From the NCBI GenBank assembly GCA_937911325.1, contig CALDSD010000091.1:1-64000 (forward strand): 64,000 nt of DNA. The letters run 5' to 3'. Position numbers and translations under genes: made by a program. Positions 17,701-25,954 of this stretch are shown one piece after another. Within the stretch, counting starts at the first letter, position 1, and every line of letters begins with the position of its first letter. The stretch is from an uncultured Neomegalonema sp. (GTDB lineage: Bacteria > Pseudomonadota > Alphaproteobacteria > Rhodobacterales > Rhodobacteraceae). Below the pieces are notes generated by a model. The model saw only the letters and a program-made list of their open reading frames with translations, was not told where the DNA came from and searched no databases.

Positions 17701-18579
17701 TTACGCCGCCGCCTGGTCTTTGGCGTTCCGTCCGACGAAAGCGTCTCGTACGAAGTTCGCCAGGCACTCTGCAAGCTCGGCGTTCGGGCCCTTGGTTACG
17801 TAGAGATTGATGCAAAAGTGCGGAAGCGGCGGCAACTCGCCGCCGTGGTCGATCTCTACAATGCCCTCTGCATGGACGCCCTTAAGCATTGTATTGATTG
17901 CAAGATCTGCTGCGATCGTCGCGCGGGCGCCTTCGTAGTTGTCCGACTCGCTGATCCAGTCCCAGCGCTTGCCGACCCCTTCGAGCGCAGCGATCGCCGG
18001 GCCGCGGAAGATGCAGCGCTTCTCAAAGGCGATCGGCACCGGATCGCGCCGCCACGCCTCGGCCTCCTCCGCGCCGACCCAGACAAGCGGCAGACGCTGC
18101 AACAACTCGGCTGGGGGCCGGCATTCGCTTTCGGTTGTGAGAACGACGTCGAGTTCCCCCTGCTCGAACTGCTTGAGCATCGGAATGCTCAGGGAGGAGA
18201 CCAGGTTCACCCGCACATCGGGGAACGCCCGATCGAAGCGACGCAGGATCAGAGGGGTGTTCGGAAACAGGATGTCGTGCGGAACGCCGAGCGTGATCTC
18301 GCCGACAAAGCTGGGCGCGGTCATCCTCTCCCACAACTCGTCGTTCATGGTCACCAGTTTGCGTGCGTCCGACAGCATTTCCTCGCCGGCGCGGGTCAAT
18401 GCGACGCCGCGGCCTTCCCGCTCCAGCAACTGCGCGCCGAGCAGTTCTTCAAGCCGTTTGATCTGCATCGAAACAGCCGATTGCGTCAGGTGGAGGCGCT
18501 GCGCGGCGCGCGTGACGCCGCCAGCCTCGGCTACGGTGACAAAGCTTCTCAGGGCGGCGACGTCGAGATTCCGGATCAT
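17701..18579 (-). CDS. LysR-family transcription regulator
   Basis: The 292-residue protein has the N-terminal winged HTH (ALRSFVTVAEAGGVTRAAQRL then LTQSAVSMQIKRLEELLG) and a periplasmic-binding-protein-like effector domain (EITLGVPHDILFPNTPLIL onward). ATG 18579 is chosen since GAGGA is five bases upstream; the track-long GTG start overlaps that site. It is divergent from a DUF1127 gene, a common alphaproteobacterial pairing, so it likely controls that gene and itself from the shared 118-base region. Effector unknown. Confidence 0.92.
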   Translation of the reverse strand: MIRNLDVAALRSFVTVAEAGGVTRAAQRLHLTQSAVSMQIKRLEELLGAQLLEREGRGVALTRAGEEMLSDARKLVTMNDELWERMTAPSFVGEITLGVPHDILFPNTPLILRRFDRAFPDVRVNLVSSLSIPMLKQFEQGELDVVLTTESECRPPAELLQRLPLVWVGAEEAEAWRRDPVPIAFEKRCIFRGPAIAALEGVGKRWDWISESDNYEGARATIAADLAINTMLKGVHAEGIVEIDHGGELPPLPHFCINLYVTKGPNAELAECLANFVRDAFVGRNAKDQAAA

Positions 18580-18652
18580 TTCATTCCTCACGTTTCGTGA
18601 TGGATATATTCAAAACCATTCGTTTTTCTGATGAGCGTTGTCAACCCATATT

Positions 18653-18700
18653 CATCACCAGAGAAGAACGAACAAGCCGTATCGTTCACGATTGGTGATG
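18653..18700 (+). promoter_or_regulatory. Nested inverted repeat over the start region of the DUF1127 gene
   Basis: CATCACCA (18653-18660) pairs with TGGTGATG (18693-18700), and inside it GAACGA (18666-18671) pairs with TCGTTC (18682-18687). The outer arm includes the first possible ATG and abuts the GGAG. It could be a LysR operator, or an RNA hairpin that hides the ribosome binding site. Confidence 0.5.
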
Positions 18701-18928
18701 GAGATGATGATGATCGCTGAAAAGAAGCATGCTGCTCGCATCCTGCCTGGCGTTGCGGCTCCAACTGTGCCGGGAGTGCTGGGCGTGTTCGACAGGATGA
18801 TCAATGTCGCGACCCAGCGCCGGGCGTTGTCGGAGCTCGATGACGCTGCGCTGAAGGACATCGGCGTCAGCCGGTTCGACGCAGAAACTGAAGCTGCTCG
18901 CGCGCCGTGGGATTTGCCGAAGCGCTAA
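18698..18928 (+). CDS. DUF1127 small protein
   Basis: DUF1127 proteins are short Arg-rich proteins of alphaproteobacteria linked in some species to RNA binding, phosphate and carbon metabolism. Here the C-terminal domain is RRALSELDDAALKDIGVSRFDAETEA, the family core. The longer N-terminal part carries an Ala/Val/Pro-rich stretch. The start is uncertain: ATGs at 18698, 18704, 18707 and 18710 are all in frame, and GGAG at 18700-18703 fits 18710 best. Its stop overlaps the thpR stop by three bases, tail to tail. Divergent from the LysR gene. Confidence 0.82.
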   Translation: MEMMMIAEKKHAARILPGVAAPTVPGVLGVFDRMINVATQRRALSELDDAALKDIGVSRFDAETEAARAPWDLPKR

Positions 18929-19479
18929 GACCCGGTTGAGGGCGCGAGCGGGTAGCTCGCCATGATCTCGTAGCTGGGCCCGTGTCGGCCCAGCTCCGAT
19001 CGGTACAGGTGATACGCGTCGACGTCGAAGACGTTTGAGCGAAAGAGGTTGTGAACCTCGACATAAGGTCTCATCTCTGGCCATCGCACCTCGCCGCGCC
19101 GCCATCGCGCCAGCGTGACATGCGGCGTGTATCGGCGCGTTTCGATCTCGATCTCAGCGCTTTGCACAGCGGTTTCCACCTTGGCTTGCAGGCGGCGAAG
19201 GTCGGCGTTTTCCGCGACATTCGCGAACACAAGCCGCGGGTCGCGACCGCCAAACGATCCGACGCCGGCGAGCGCCAGGGACACGCGTGGCGCAGTCAGC
19301 TTGCTCAAGGCCGCGTCCAGATCTCCAAGCTGATGACGGTCCAGATCTCCCAGAAAACTCAGGGTGATGTGCAGGTTTTCCGCGGGAACCCAGTTGGCGT
19401 TTCTAAGCCCGTTCTGAATGTCGTCGATCGCATCCGCTATCTCTTCCGGGATCGCAATCGCAAGAAAGCACCGGATCAT
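18925..19479 (-). CDS. thpR: RNA 2',3'-cyclic phosphodiesterase (2'-5' RNA ligase family)
   Basis: The 184-residue protein has the two HxT/S motifs of the 2H phosphoesterase fold: NLHITLSFLGDL near residue 35 and YTPHVTLARW near residue 130. The family hydrolyses 2',3'-cyclic phosphate at RNA ends, and was first noted as a tRNA-half ligase. The ATG overlaps the stop of the upstream esterase gene (ATGA), so both are translated from one transcript. Confidence 0.92.
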   Translation of the reverse strand: MIRCFLAIAIPEEIADAIDDIQNGLRNANWVPAENLHITLSFLGDLDRHQLGDLDAALSKLTAPRVSLALAGVGSFGGRDPRLVFANVAENADLRRLQAKVETAVQSAEIEIETRRYTPHVTLARWRRGEVRWPEMRPYVEVHNLFRSNVFDVDAYHLYRSELGRHGPSYEIMASYPLAPSTGS

Positions 19480-20201
19480 TGGACGGCGGCGGCGTCTCTC
19501 GCGCGCGCCGCGTCGATCAAGTCGATGACCAGCGGACCGATATCTTCGACGAGAACGCGCACCCCTTGCGTGTTCGGGTGAAAGTCGTTGGGCAAAAACA
19601 GATCAGGGTTTGACCCGAGCGCCTCGAGGAAAGAGGGGTAGAGCGCCGCGTCGTATTTCTCGGCAAGCTCTGGGTAGATGGCGTTGAACTGTCTTCGGTA
19701 ATCTTCGCCGTAGTTCCCAAACGCGCGAATTCCCGCGAGCAAGACCGGCGCGTTCTTGTCGGTCAGAATGCGCATCATCTCGTCGAGATTTCGCCGGGTC
19801 AGTTCAGGCGGGATCCCGCGCAACAGATCGTTGCCGCCTAGCTCGAGGATGACAGCGTCTGTTTCCGCCGGCAGCGTCCATTCCAGTCGCGCGAGGCCAC
19901 CTGTCGTCGTGTCGCCGGAAACGCCGGCGTTCACGACGGTCACGTCGTCGACGCCTTGTTCTTTCAGCCATTTCTCCAACTGTGGCGCAAAGCCGTCGCC
20001 CTGAGGAAGATTGTAGCCGGCCGTCAGGCTGTCGCCGAACGCCACCAAAGTGATCTGCGCGTCAGCGCGCAGCGAATTCCCTAGTAAAAGAACGCTCGCC
20101 GCCAAGAAAGCCGCTGCGATGCGCTTGATCCCGCTCGCGGCGGGCACACATGCGCGCCGTACGTGTCTCCTGACTGGAACCGCTTTAAGGAAGCTATGCA
20201 T
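19476..20201 (-). CDS. SGNH-family arylesterase/acyl-CoA thioesterase, TesA-like
   Basis: The product has a signal peptide (IAAAFLAASVLLLGNSLRADAQ) and SGNH blocks: block I VAFGDSLTAGYNLPQG, block II glycine in VNAGVSGDTT, block III LGGNDLLRG and block V DFHPNTQG. It is therefore a periplasmic lipolytic enzyme of the TesA/arylesterase group. The chosen ATG at 20201 overlaps the divergent ABC transporter ATG by two bases; the frame remains open 88 codons further into that gene but without meaning. The same divergent tesA/ybbA-ybbP order is known in E. coli. No good ribosome binding site is visible for this ATG, so a later start is possible. Confidence 0.87.
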   Translation of the reverse strand: MHSFLKAVPVRRHVRRACVPAASGIKRIAAAFLAASVLLLGNSLRADAQITLVAFGDSLTAGYNLPQGDGFAPQLEKWLKEQGVDDVTVVNAGVSGDTTTGGLARLEWTLPAETDAVILELGGNDLLRGIPPELTRRNLDEMMRILTDKNAPVLLAGIRAFGNYGEDYRRQFNAIYPELAEKYDAALYPSFLEALGSNPDLFLPNDFHPNTQGVRVLVEDIGPLVIDLIDAARARDAAAVQ

Positions 20202-20907
20202 GTCCGATCCCGTTATTGAACTGACCGATGTCCGTCTAGCGCTGGAAAGTAAGGCGGGTCGCGTCGAAATCCTACGGGGTGTCGACGCGCGGATCGGAAA
20301 AGGCGAGACCGTTGGCGTCGTCGGTCCGTCCGGATCAGGCAAATCTTCGCTGTTGATGGTCATGGGCGGGCTCGAGCGTGCGAGCGGTGGAACGGTGTCG
20401 GCGCTTGGCCGCGACCTCACCGCGCTCGACGAAGACGCATTGGCGCGATTTCGCCGCGACCACATGGGCGTCGTGTTCCAGTCGTTTCATCTGATCCCGA
20501 CTATGACGGCGCTGGAAAACGTCGCGGCGCCTTTGGAGCTGGCCGGCGATCGGGATGCGTTTGGCAAGGCGCGCGCCGAGCTTGACGCAGTCGGCTTGTC
20601 GGCGCGCCACGATCACTATCCAGCGCAGCTGTCGGGCGGCGAGCAACAGCGTGTGGCGCTGGCCCGCGCCGCTGCGCCAAGGCCCGACATCCTTTTGGCG
20701 GACGAGCCGACCGGCAATCTCGACGGCGCGACCGGCGCATCGATCATGGAGCTTCTGTTCGGCTTGCACGAGCGGCATGGCGCGACGCTTGTGCTCGTGA
20801 CCCATGATCCGGGTCTCGCGGATCGATGCCAACGTGTGATCCGGATGGCAGATGGTCGGATCGCGGCCGGCGCGTCCGCGGATGCCGAGCCTCAGGCCGC
20901 GGCATGA
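20200..20907 (+). CDS. ABC transporter ATPase, YbbA/LolD-like
   Basis: The 235-residue ATPase has Walker A GPSGSGKS near residue 43, Q loop VFQSFHLIPTMTALENV, signature LSGGEQQRVALARA, Walker B ILLADEPTGNLD and the H loop in LVTHD. It belongs to the MacB/LolD group that works with FtsX-type permeases to handle lipids or outer-membrane-bound substrates without classical import. The ATG has AAGGA eight bases upstream. The permease start overlaps its stop by 4 bases. Confidence 0.93.
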   Translation: MSDPVIELTDVRLALESKAGRVEILRGVDARIGKGETVGVVGPSGSGKSSLLMVMGGLERASGGTVSALGRDLTALDEDALARFRRDHMGVVFQSFHLIPTMTALENVAAPLELAGDRDAFGKARAELDAVGLSARHDHYPAQLSGGEQQRVALARAAAPRPDILLADEPTGNLDGATGASIMELLFGLHERHGATLVLVTHDPGLADRCQRVIRMADGRIAAGASADAEPQAAA

Positions 20908-23459
20908 GCGGTTCGACCATACCGACCGCCTGGACCTTTGCGCGTCGCGAGCTGCGCGGCGGTCTCCGCGGGTTTCGCGTCATGCTCGCCTGTCTCGCTC
21001 TGGGCGTCGCCGGGATCGCCGCGGTGGGGTCTGTCGTGGCGGCGATCAATGACGGCCTCGCGCAAGAAGGCCGGAAGCTTTTGGGCGGCGACGCCGAAGT
21101 TCAGCTGACCTACCGTATCGCCACCGATGACGAACGCACGGCGTTGTCGGCCGAGGGCGATCTTTCGGAGATCTTCGACTTTCGCGGGATGGCCCGAACG
21201 CCAGACGGCGACAGCGCGCTGGTTCAGGCGAAAGCCGTCGACGACGTCTATCCTCTTTATGGCGAGGTCGTGCTCGATCCGCCGATGCCCTTGCCTGAAG
21301 CCTTCGCGACGGACGCCGAGGGACGCCCCGGGGTTGTCGTCGAGCGCGTGCTGGCGACTCGTCTCGGCCTGGAGCCCGGCGACGCCGTGCTGTTCGGCGA
21401 AGCGACCATGGTGCTGAGCGCCGTGCTCGAAAGCGAACCGGACAGGGCCGCCGGCGGGTTCGCCTTCGGGCCTCGTCTCTTGCTGTCGGCCGACGCGTTA
21501 GAGGCGACAAAGTTGGTCGGCCCGGGCACGCTTTACGAAACCGAGTATCGCCTGCGGCTTCCGGAAGACGCCGATATCAGCGCGGTGAAGGATCGCCTCT
21601 TGGAGGAGTTCCCGGAGGCTGGGTGGCGCTGGCGCGATCGTCGGAACGGCGCGCCGGGCGTTGCGCGCTTCGTCGAGCGCATCGGCGCGTTCCTGACGCT
21701 TGTCGGCCTCGCCGCGTTGGCGGTGGGCGGCGTCGGCGTCGGGGCCTCGGTGCGGGCCTATCTCGATGGTAAGACCGAGACGATCGCCACATTGAAAACG
21801 CTGGGCGCCGACGGCCGGTTGGTGATGTGGACGTATTTGCTCCAGATTGGCGTGCTCAGCGCCCTGGGCGTTGCGATCGGGCTTGTGCTGGGGGCTGGCG
21901 CGCCATTGCTGGCGGCTCCGATCCTCGAGGCGCGGCTGCCTGTGCCGGCGAATTTCGGCGTCTACTGGGAGCCGCTTTGGGAAGCGGCGATCTACGGACT
22001 GCTTGCGGCGTTCTTGTTCGCGCTCTGGCCTTTGGCGCGGGCGCGGGAAGTGCGCGCGGCAGGGCTGTTCCGCGATCTTGTCGCCCCGGCGCGGCAGATC
22101 CCGCGTCCAGCCTATCTCACGGCGATCGGTTTGCTGGCGTTTGGCGTCGCCGGAGCCGCCGTCGTCTTCACCGGTCAAGCGCGGCTGGCCATTGGCTTCG
22201 TCGCAGGCGTCGCGGCCGCTCTGGCGTTGCTGGCCGGCGCTGCATGGGCGATCGGCGTCGCGGCGCGCGGGTTGGCCCGGACACGGCTTGGGCGATCAAG
22301 TCTCCCTCTGCGACTGGCGCTGGGATCTGTCGGCGGCCCGGGCGGCGAAACCCGCGGCGCGGTGTTGGCTCTGGGCCTGGGCCTGACGGTTCTGACGGCC
22401 ATCGGCCTGATCGATCATAACCTTCGGGGGATGGTGTCTGATCAGTTGCCCGAACGAGCGCCCGCGTATTTCTTCATCGACATTCGCGATGACGAGCTTC
22501 CGGGCTTCCTCGACCAGGCGGAGGCCCAGCCAGGCGTCACCGAGATTGAAACCGCGCCGATGCTGCGCGGCGTTCTGACCCGGATCAACGGGATGACGGC
22601 TGCTGAATGGCAGGCGTCCGGCAAGGTCGATCCCGAGTTCGACTGGGTGCTCGAAGGCGATCGAGGCGTGACATACGCAGCGGCGCCGCCCGAGGGCACC
22701 GAGATCCGGGAGGGGGAGTGGTGGCCTGAGGACTACTCGGGTCCGAACCTCGTTTCCTTTGGCGAAGAGCAGGGAAAAGGACTTGGCCTGCAACTGGGCG
22801 ACCAGATCGCCGTCAACGTGCTGGGCCGCGAGATCACGGCTGAAATCGCGAGTTTCCGGCGTGTCGAGTTTCGCGAGATGGGGATCAACTTCCTGATGGT
22901 CTTTGACCAGAACGTCCTTCGCGGAGCGCCCCATGTTCATATCGCAACCGTCTACGGCGACGAGCCTCAGGAGGGCGCGTATCTGCGAGCGCTGGCGCGC
23001 GACTATCCGACGGTCACCGCGATCCGCGTCGAGGATGCGCTCGAAGTGATGGCCGACGCGCTGCGGGATATTGCTGCGGCGGCTCGCGCTGGCGCGGTGG
23101 CGACGCTGGTCACCGGACTGGTTGTTCTGATCGGCGCCGCGGCCGCGGGTCAGCAGCGTCAGATCTATGACGCCGCTATTCTCAAAACGCTCGGCGCGGC
23201 GCGGTCCGGCCTTCTGGGCGCGATGAGCCTTCGGTCGGCGCTCTTGGGCGTTGCCGCTAGCGTAGTGGCGTTAGGCGCTGGCGGTCTCGCCGCCTGGGCG
23301 GTGCTGACATTTGTGATGGAGGCGCCCTTCGCCTTTGACGCCGTCACAGCCGGCTCCATCGTTGTGGGCGGCGTGCTCGCGACGCTGATCACCGGCGCTC
23401 TGTTCGCGCTGGGTCCGCTGTCTGCTCGCCCAGCGCGTGTTTTGAGGGCCAGAGAGTAG
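20904..23459 (+). CDS. FtsX-type ABC transporter permease, YbbP-like
   Basis: The 851-residue membrane protein has a first helix (VMLACLALGVAGIAAVGSVV), a large periplasmic domain, three helices near residues 245-360, a second set near 400-510, a second periplasmic domain, and a last FtsX block with VATLVTGLVVLIGAAAAG and a final three-helix group. This ten-helix, two-FtsX layout is that of YbbP. It pairs with the upstream ATPase, whose stop overlaps its ATG. Proposed role, by family, is lipid or envelope-substrate handling alongside the divergent TesA-like esterase. Confidence 0.9.
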   Translation: MSGSTIPTAWTFARRELRGGLRGFRVMLACLALGVAGIAAVGSVVAAINDGLAQEGRKLLGGDAEVQLTYRIATDDERTALSAEGDLSEIFDFRGMARTPDGDSALVQAKAVDDVYPLYGEVVLDPPMPLPEAFATDAEGRPGVVVERVLATRLGLEPGDAVLFGEATMVLSAVLESEPDRAAGGFAFGPRLLLSADALEATKLVGPGTLYETEYRLRLPEDADISAVKDRLLEEFPEAGWRWRDRRNGAPGVARFVERIGAFLTLVGLAALAVGGVGVGASVRAYLDGKTETIATLKTLGADGRLVMWTYLLQIGVLSALGVAIGLVLGAGAPLLAAPILEARLPVPANFGVYWEPLWEAAIYGLLAAFLFALWPLARAREVRAAGLFRDLVAPARQIPRPAYLTAIGLLAFGVAGAAVVFTGQARLAIGFVAGVAAALALLAGAAWAIGVAARGLARTRLGRSSLPLRLALGSVGGPGGETRGAVLALGLGLTVLTAIGLIDHNLRGMVSDQLPERAPAYFFIDIRDDELPGFLDQAEAQPGVTEIETAPMLRGVLTRINGMTAAEWQASGKVDPEFDWVLEGDRGVTYAAAPPEGTEIREGEWWPEDYSGPNLVSFGEEQGKGLGLQLGDQIAVNVLGREITAEIASFRRVEFREMGINFLMVFDQNVLRGAPHVHIATVYGDEPQEGAYLRALARDYPTVTAIRVEDALEVMADALRDIAAAARAGAVATLVTGLVVLIGAAAAGQQRQIYDAAILKTLGAARSGLLGAMSLRSALLGVAASVVALGAGGLAAWAVLTFVMEAPFAFDAVTAGSIVVGGVLATLITGALFALGPLSARPARVLRARE

Positions 23460-23476
23460 GCTCAAGATAGAAAAAC

Positions 23477-23562
23477 GCGCCGCAATTGATGGGTTCAGAC
23501 TATTAAGCCGACGAAACGATTCAGGTTTTCGGCAGAAACGCTTGAACCAACGGTCGCGGCGC
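23477..23562 (+). ncRNA. Structured leader, probably the ybhL motif
   Basis: The 149-base leader of the Bax-inhibitor-1 (ybhL homologue) gene folds into nested helices: GCGCCGC (23477-23483) with GCGGCGC (23556-23562), GGTTCA (23492-23497) with TGAACC (23543-23548), and GCCGA (23507-23511) with TCGGC (23529-23533). A ybhL leader RNA has been described upstream of this gene family in alphaproteobacteria, and gene context and extent agree. I cannot check the consensus bases, so the family assignment is an inference; the folding is directly visible. Confidence 0.6.
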
Positions 23563-23608
23563 CCAATATCTGCTGAGGTTTTGTCTAGTAAGCCCTGAGG
23601 GAGAATCC

Positions 23609-24349
23609 ATGGCTGACTTCCAACCGAGCGTCGCACGTGGCGGCGTCCGCGCTGAGATCGATGCAGGTCTCCGCGCGCATCTGAGTAAAGTCTACGGTCT
23701 GATGGCGACCGCGATGGTTGTGACTTTCGCAATCGCCTTCTTCGTTGGCACGAACGCGCAGCTCTTGGCGACGTTCTTCACCGGTCCGATCCGCTGGGTC
23801 GTGATGTTTGCCCCGCTGATCGCCGTCATGGGCCTGAGCTTCGGCATCCAGCGCCTGTCCGCAGGCGCCGCCACCGCTGTCTTCTACGGCTTCTCGGCCT
23901 TGATGGGACTGTCGATCGCCTGGATCTTCGCGGTCTTCACCGGCGGCGACATCGCGAAAGCGTTCCTGTCGACCGCGATCGCTTTCATGGCGCTGAGCCT
24001 CTACGGCTACACCACCCAGAAAGACCTGTCGGGTCTGGGCCGGTTCGCGATCATGGGTCTGATCGGCGTGATCGTGCTGTTCCTGATCAACCTGTTCTTC
24101 CCGTTCGGCAGCGCGTTCATGTTCGCGTTGAACGTGGCGGTTCTGTTGATCTTCGCGGCGCTCACCGCCTATGACACCCAGCGCCTGAAAAGCGAGTATG
24201 TCGCTTATGCGGAGGCTGGCGCCCACGGGCATCCGGAAGGCCGCGCGTGGCTCGAGAAAGCAGCGATCATGGGCGCTACGTCGCTCTACCTGAACTTCAT
24301 CAACATGTTCATGGTGATCCTGCAGTTCATGGGAGCTGGCGAAGAGTAG
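23609..24349 (+). CDS. Bax inhibitor-1/YccA-family membrane protein (YbhL-like)
   Basis: The 246-residue protein is a BI-1 family member with seven predicted hydrophobic helices, starting after a short cytoplasmic N-terminus (LSKVYGLMATAMVVTFAIAF) and ending with the MGATSLYLNFINMFMVILQF helix that is the family hallmark. The YDTQRLK motif near residue 190 is also typical. BI-1 proteins are pH-sensitive calcium leak channels or modulators of membrane proteases in bacteria. ATG has GGGAGA six bases upstream. The gene is monocistronic: a folded leader precedes and a strong terminator follows it. Confidence 0.93.
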   Translation: MADFQPSVARGGVRAEIDAGLRAHLSKVYGLMATAMVVTFAIAFFVGTNAQLLATFFTGPIRWVVMFAPLIAVMGLSFGIQRLSAGAATAVFYGFSALMGLSIAWIFAVFTGGDIAKAFLSTAIAFMALSLYGYTTQKDLSGLGRFAIMGLIGVIVLFLINLFFPFGSAFMFALNVAVLLIFAALTAYDTQRLKSEYVAYAEAGAHGHPEGRAWLEKAAIMGATSLYLNFINMFMVILQFMGAGEE

Positions 24350-24376
24350 TCTTCGACCCGCATTCCAGGAAAAGCG

Positions 24377-24405
24377 AAGCCCCGCTCGATCGAGCGGGGC
24401 TTTTT
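24377..24405 (+). terminator. Intrinsic terminator of the Bax-inhibitor-1 gene
   Basis: A perfect 26-base palindrome (24377-24402) followed by TTT(C) forms a long GC-rich hairpin with a T tract, 28 bases after the stop. Confidence 0.9.
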
Positions 24406-24431
24406 CTTGTCTGACCCGTAAGGTCAGCAAC

Positions 24432-24457
24432 AAAAAAGCCGGGCTGAACACCCGGCT
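24432..24457 (-). terminator. Intrinsic terminator of rpmG
   Basis: AGCCGGG (24437-24443) pairs with CCCGGCT (24451-24457). On the minus strand the hairpin is followed by a run of six Ts, 28 bases beyond the rpmG stop. Confidence 0.88.
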
Positions 24458-24484
24458 CTTTGGAGAAGTTTGAAAGCAGATCGC

Positions 24485-24652
24485 TTACTTGATCTTGCCT
24501 TCCTTGTACTCGACGTGCTTGCGCGCGACCGGGTCGTATTTCCGGACAACCATCTTTTCGGTCATCGTGCGCGAGTTCTTCTTGGTCACATAGAAGTGGC
24601 CGGTTCCGGCGCTGGAGTTCAGCCGGATCTTGATGGTGGTAGGCTTCGCCAT
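24485..24652 (-). CDS. rpmG: 50S ribosomal protein L33
   Basis: The 55-residue product starts [20 protein letters not shown] and continues [20 protein letters not shown], the complete L33. It lacks the zinc-binding cysteine pairs, so it is the C-minus form usual in proteobacteria. GGGAGC lies directly upstream of the ATG. Own terminator downstream; the MFS gene in the same direction ends about 130 bases upstream. Confidence 0.97.
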   Translation of the reverse strand: MAKPTTIKIRLNSSAGTGHFYVTKKNSRTMTEKMVVRKYDPVARKHVEYKEGKIK

Positions 24653-24778
24653 GCTGGGCTCCCGATCGCCATGCGCGGCATCAAAGCTGCGCTCAAATAC
24701 TGAAGACGCCGTCGCAAGGCGACCACGTTGACCGCCGGTGAATAACGGCAATGAGTTGCTCAGGTCAAGAAGATTGGA

Positions 24779-25954
24779 TCAACCGCGCTGAAGCCGCCAA
24801 AGCACCAGGCCGCAGTAGATCAGACTTGACCCTCCCAGCACCGCCGCAAGGCCGTGCGGACCGATCACGTCCATTGCGCCGCCGACCATCGTCGGGCCAA
24901 TCAGCGCTCCCACGGCGTATCCCATGACCAATGCGGCGTTCGCCGAGGCGAGCTCCGCCCCGGAGTATCTGCCCCCCATCGCAGCCAGACCAACCGTGTA
25001 GAGCCCTGCCGCCATTCCGCCCCACAGAAAGAAGAGCGCCGAAAGGGCGACGTAGGACTGGCTCAGAGCCGGCATCAGCACCGCGACCAGCACGGATGCC
25101 GCGGCGCATGTCAGGAGCAACGGTCGCACTGGGTACCGATCGGCGGCCCATCCGACGCAGGGCTGGAACAGCAGATTGCCCAAAGCAAGCACGATGGTCA
25201 GCGCCACAGCGCTTGATTCCAGCATTCCGAGCCGGACGCCCCATACCGGCGTCAGCGCCATCGCGCCGAACTCGATCACGCCAAAGAGCACGATCCCCCA
25301 GACGACAGCCGGATCCGTCAAAAAGAACTTGAGCGGAGGTCGGGAGGCGCCGCCGCCGCTGGCGGCCGGGGCTTCGCGCCACGCGATCGCAAGCGGGATC
25401 GTCGCCACGGCGCACAGCCCCACCGCGATCAGAAACGGCGCCCAGCCCGCAGACCCGACGGTCGCCAGGATGCTGGGTCCAAGCGCATAGCCGAGCGACA
25501 GCGTCATCGCGTAAAGGGCCGCGATCCGACCGCGCTTGTCTGGCGGCGACTTCGCCGCAATCCAGAACTCGGTCGCGAGAAACATGCCGGCTCCGGCGGC
25601 CCCCAACACGAACCGCAATCCGAGCCATGTCAGGTAGTCCGGCATCGCCTTCATCAGCAGCAATGTGGCGCCGGTGACGAACAGGCAGGCCATCAGAAAC
25701 GGCGCGACGCCAACCCGCCGCATGATCGCGGGCGAGATCTGCGCGAAGAGGAGCATGCCGAAGGCCGCCATCGCGGTGTTGATCCCGATCCGGATGCCGC
25801 TTTCGCCCGCTTGTTCCAAGAGCAGCGAGATCAGCGGAAAGGTCAGGGTCGAGCTCGCGGCGAACACCGTGACGCACGCAATCACCGCGGCCAGGCTCTT
25901 CACCGAGATCGTCGTAGTCGCGTCAGGGGCGTTTGAGGGAGACGATTGGCTCAC
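24779..25954 (-). CDS. Major facilitator superfamily transporter
   Basis: The 391-residue protein has twelve hydrophobic segments and the MFS loop motif in the form EFWIAAKSPPDKRGRIAALY between helices in the first half. The AMTLSLGYALGPSIL helix and overall pattern resemble the YcaD-like group. Substrate unknown. It begins with GTG immediately after the Nudix stop, with no spacer, so it is the last gene of a DUF983-Nudix-MFS operon. Confidence 0.88.
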   Translation of the reverse strand: MSQSSPSNAPDATTTISVKSLAAVIACVTVFAASSTLTFPLISLLLEQAGESGIRIGINTAMAAFGMLLFAQISPAIMRRVGVAPFLMACLFVTGATLLLMKAMPDYLTWLGLRFVLGAAGAGMFLATEFWIAAKSPPDKRGRIAALYAMTLSLGYALGPSILATVGSAGWAPFLIAVGLCAVATIPLAIAWREAPAASGGGASRPPLKFFLTDPAVVWGIVLFGVIEFGAMALTPVWGVRLGMLESSAVALTIVLALGNLLFQPCVGWAADRYPVRPLLLTCAAASVLVAVLMPALSQSYVALSALFFLWGGMAAGLYTVGLAAMGGRYSGAELASANAALVMGYAVGALIGPTMVGGAMDVIGPHGLAAVLGGSSLIYCGLVLWRLQRG

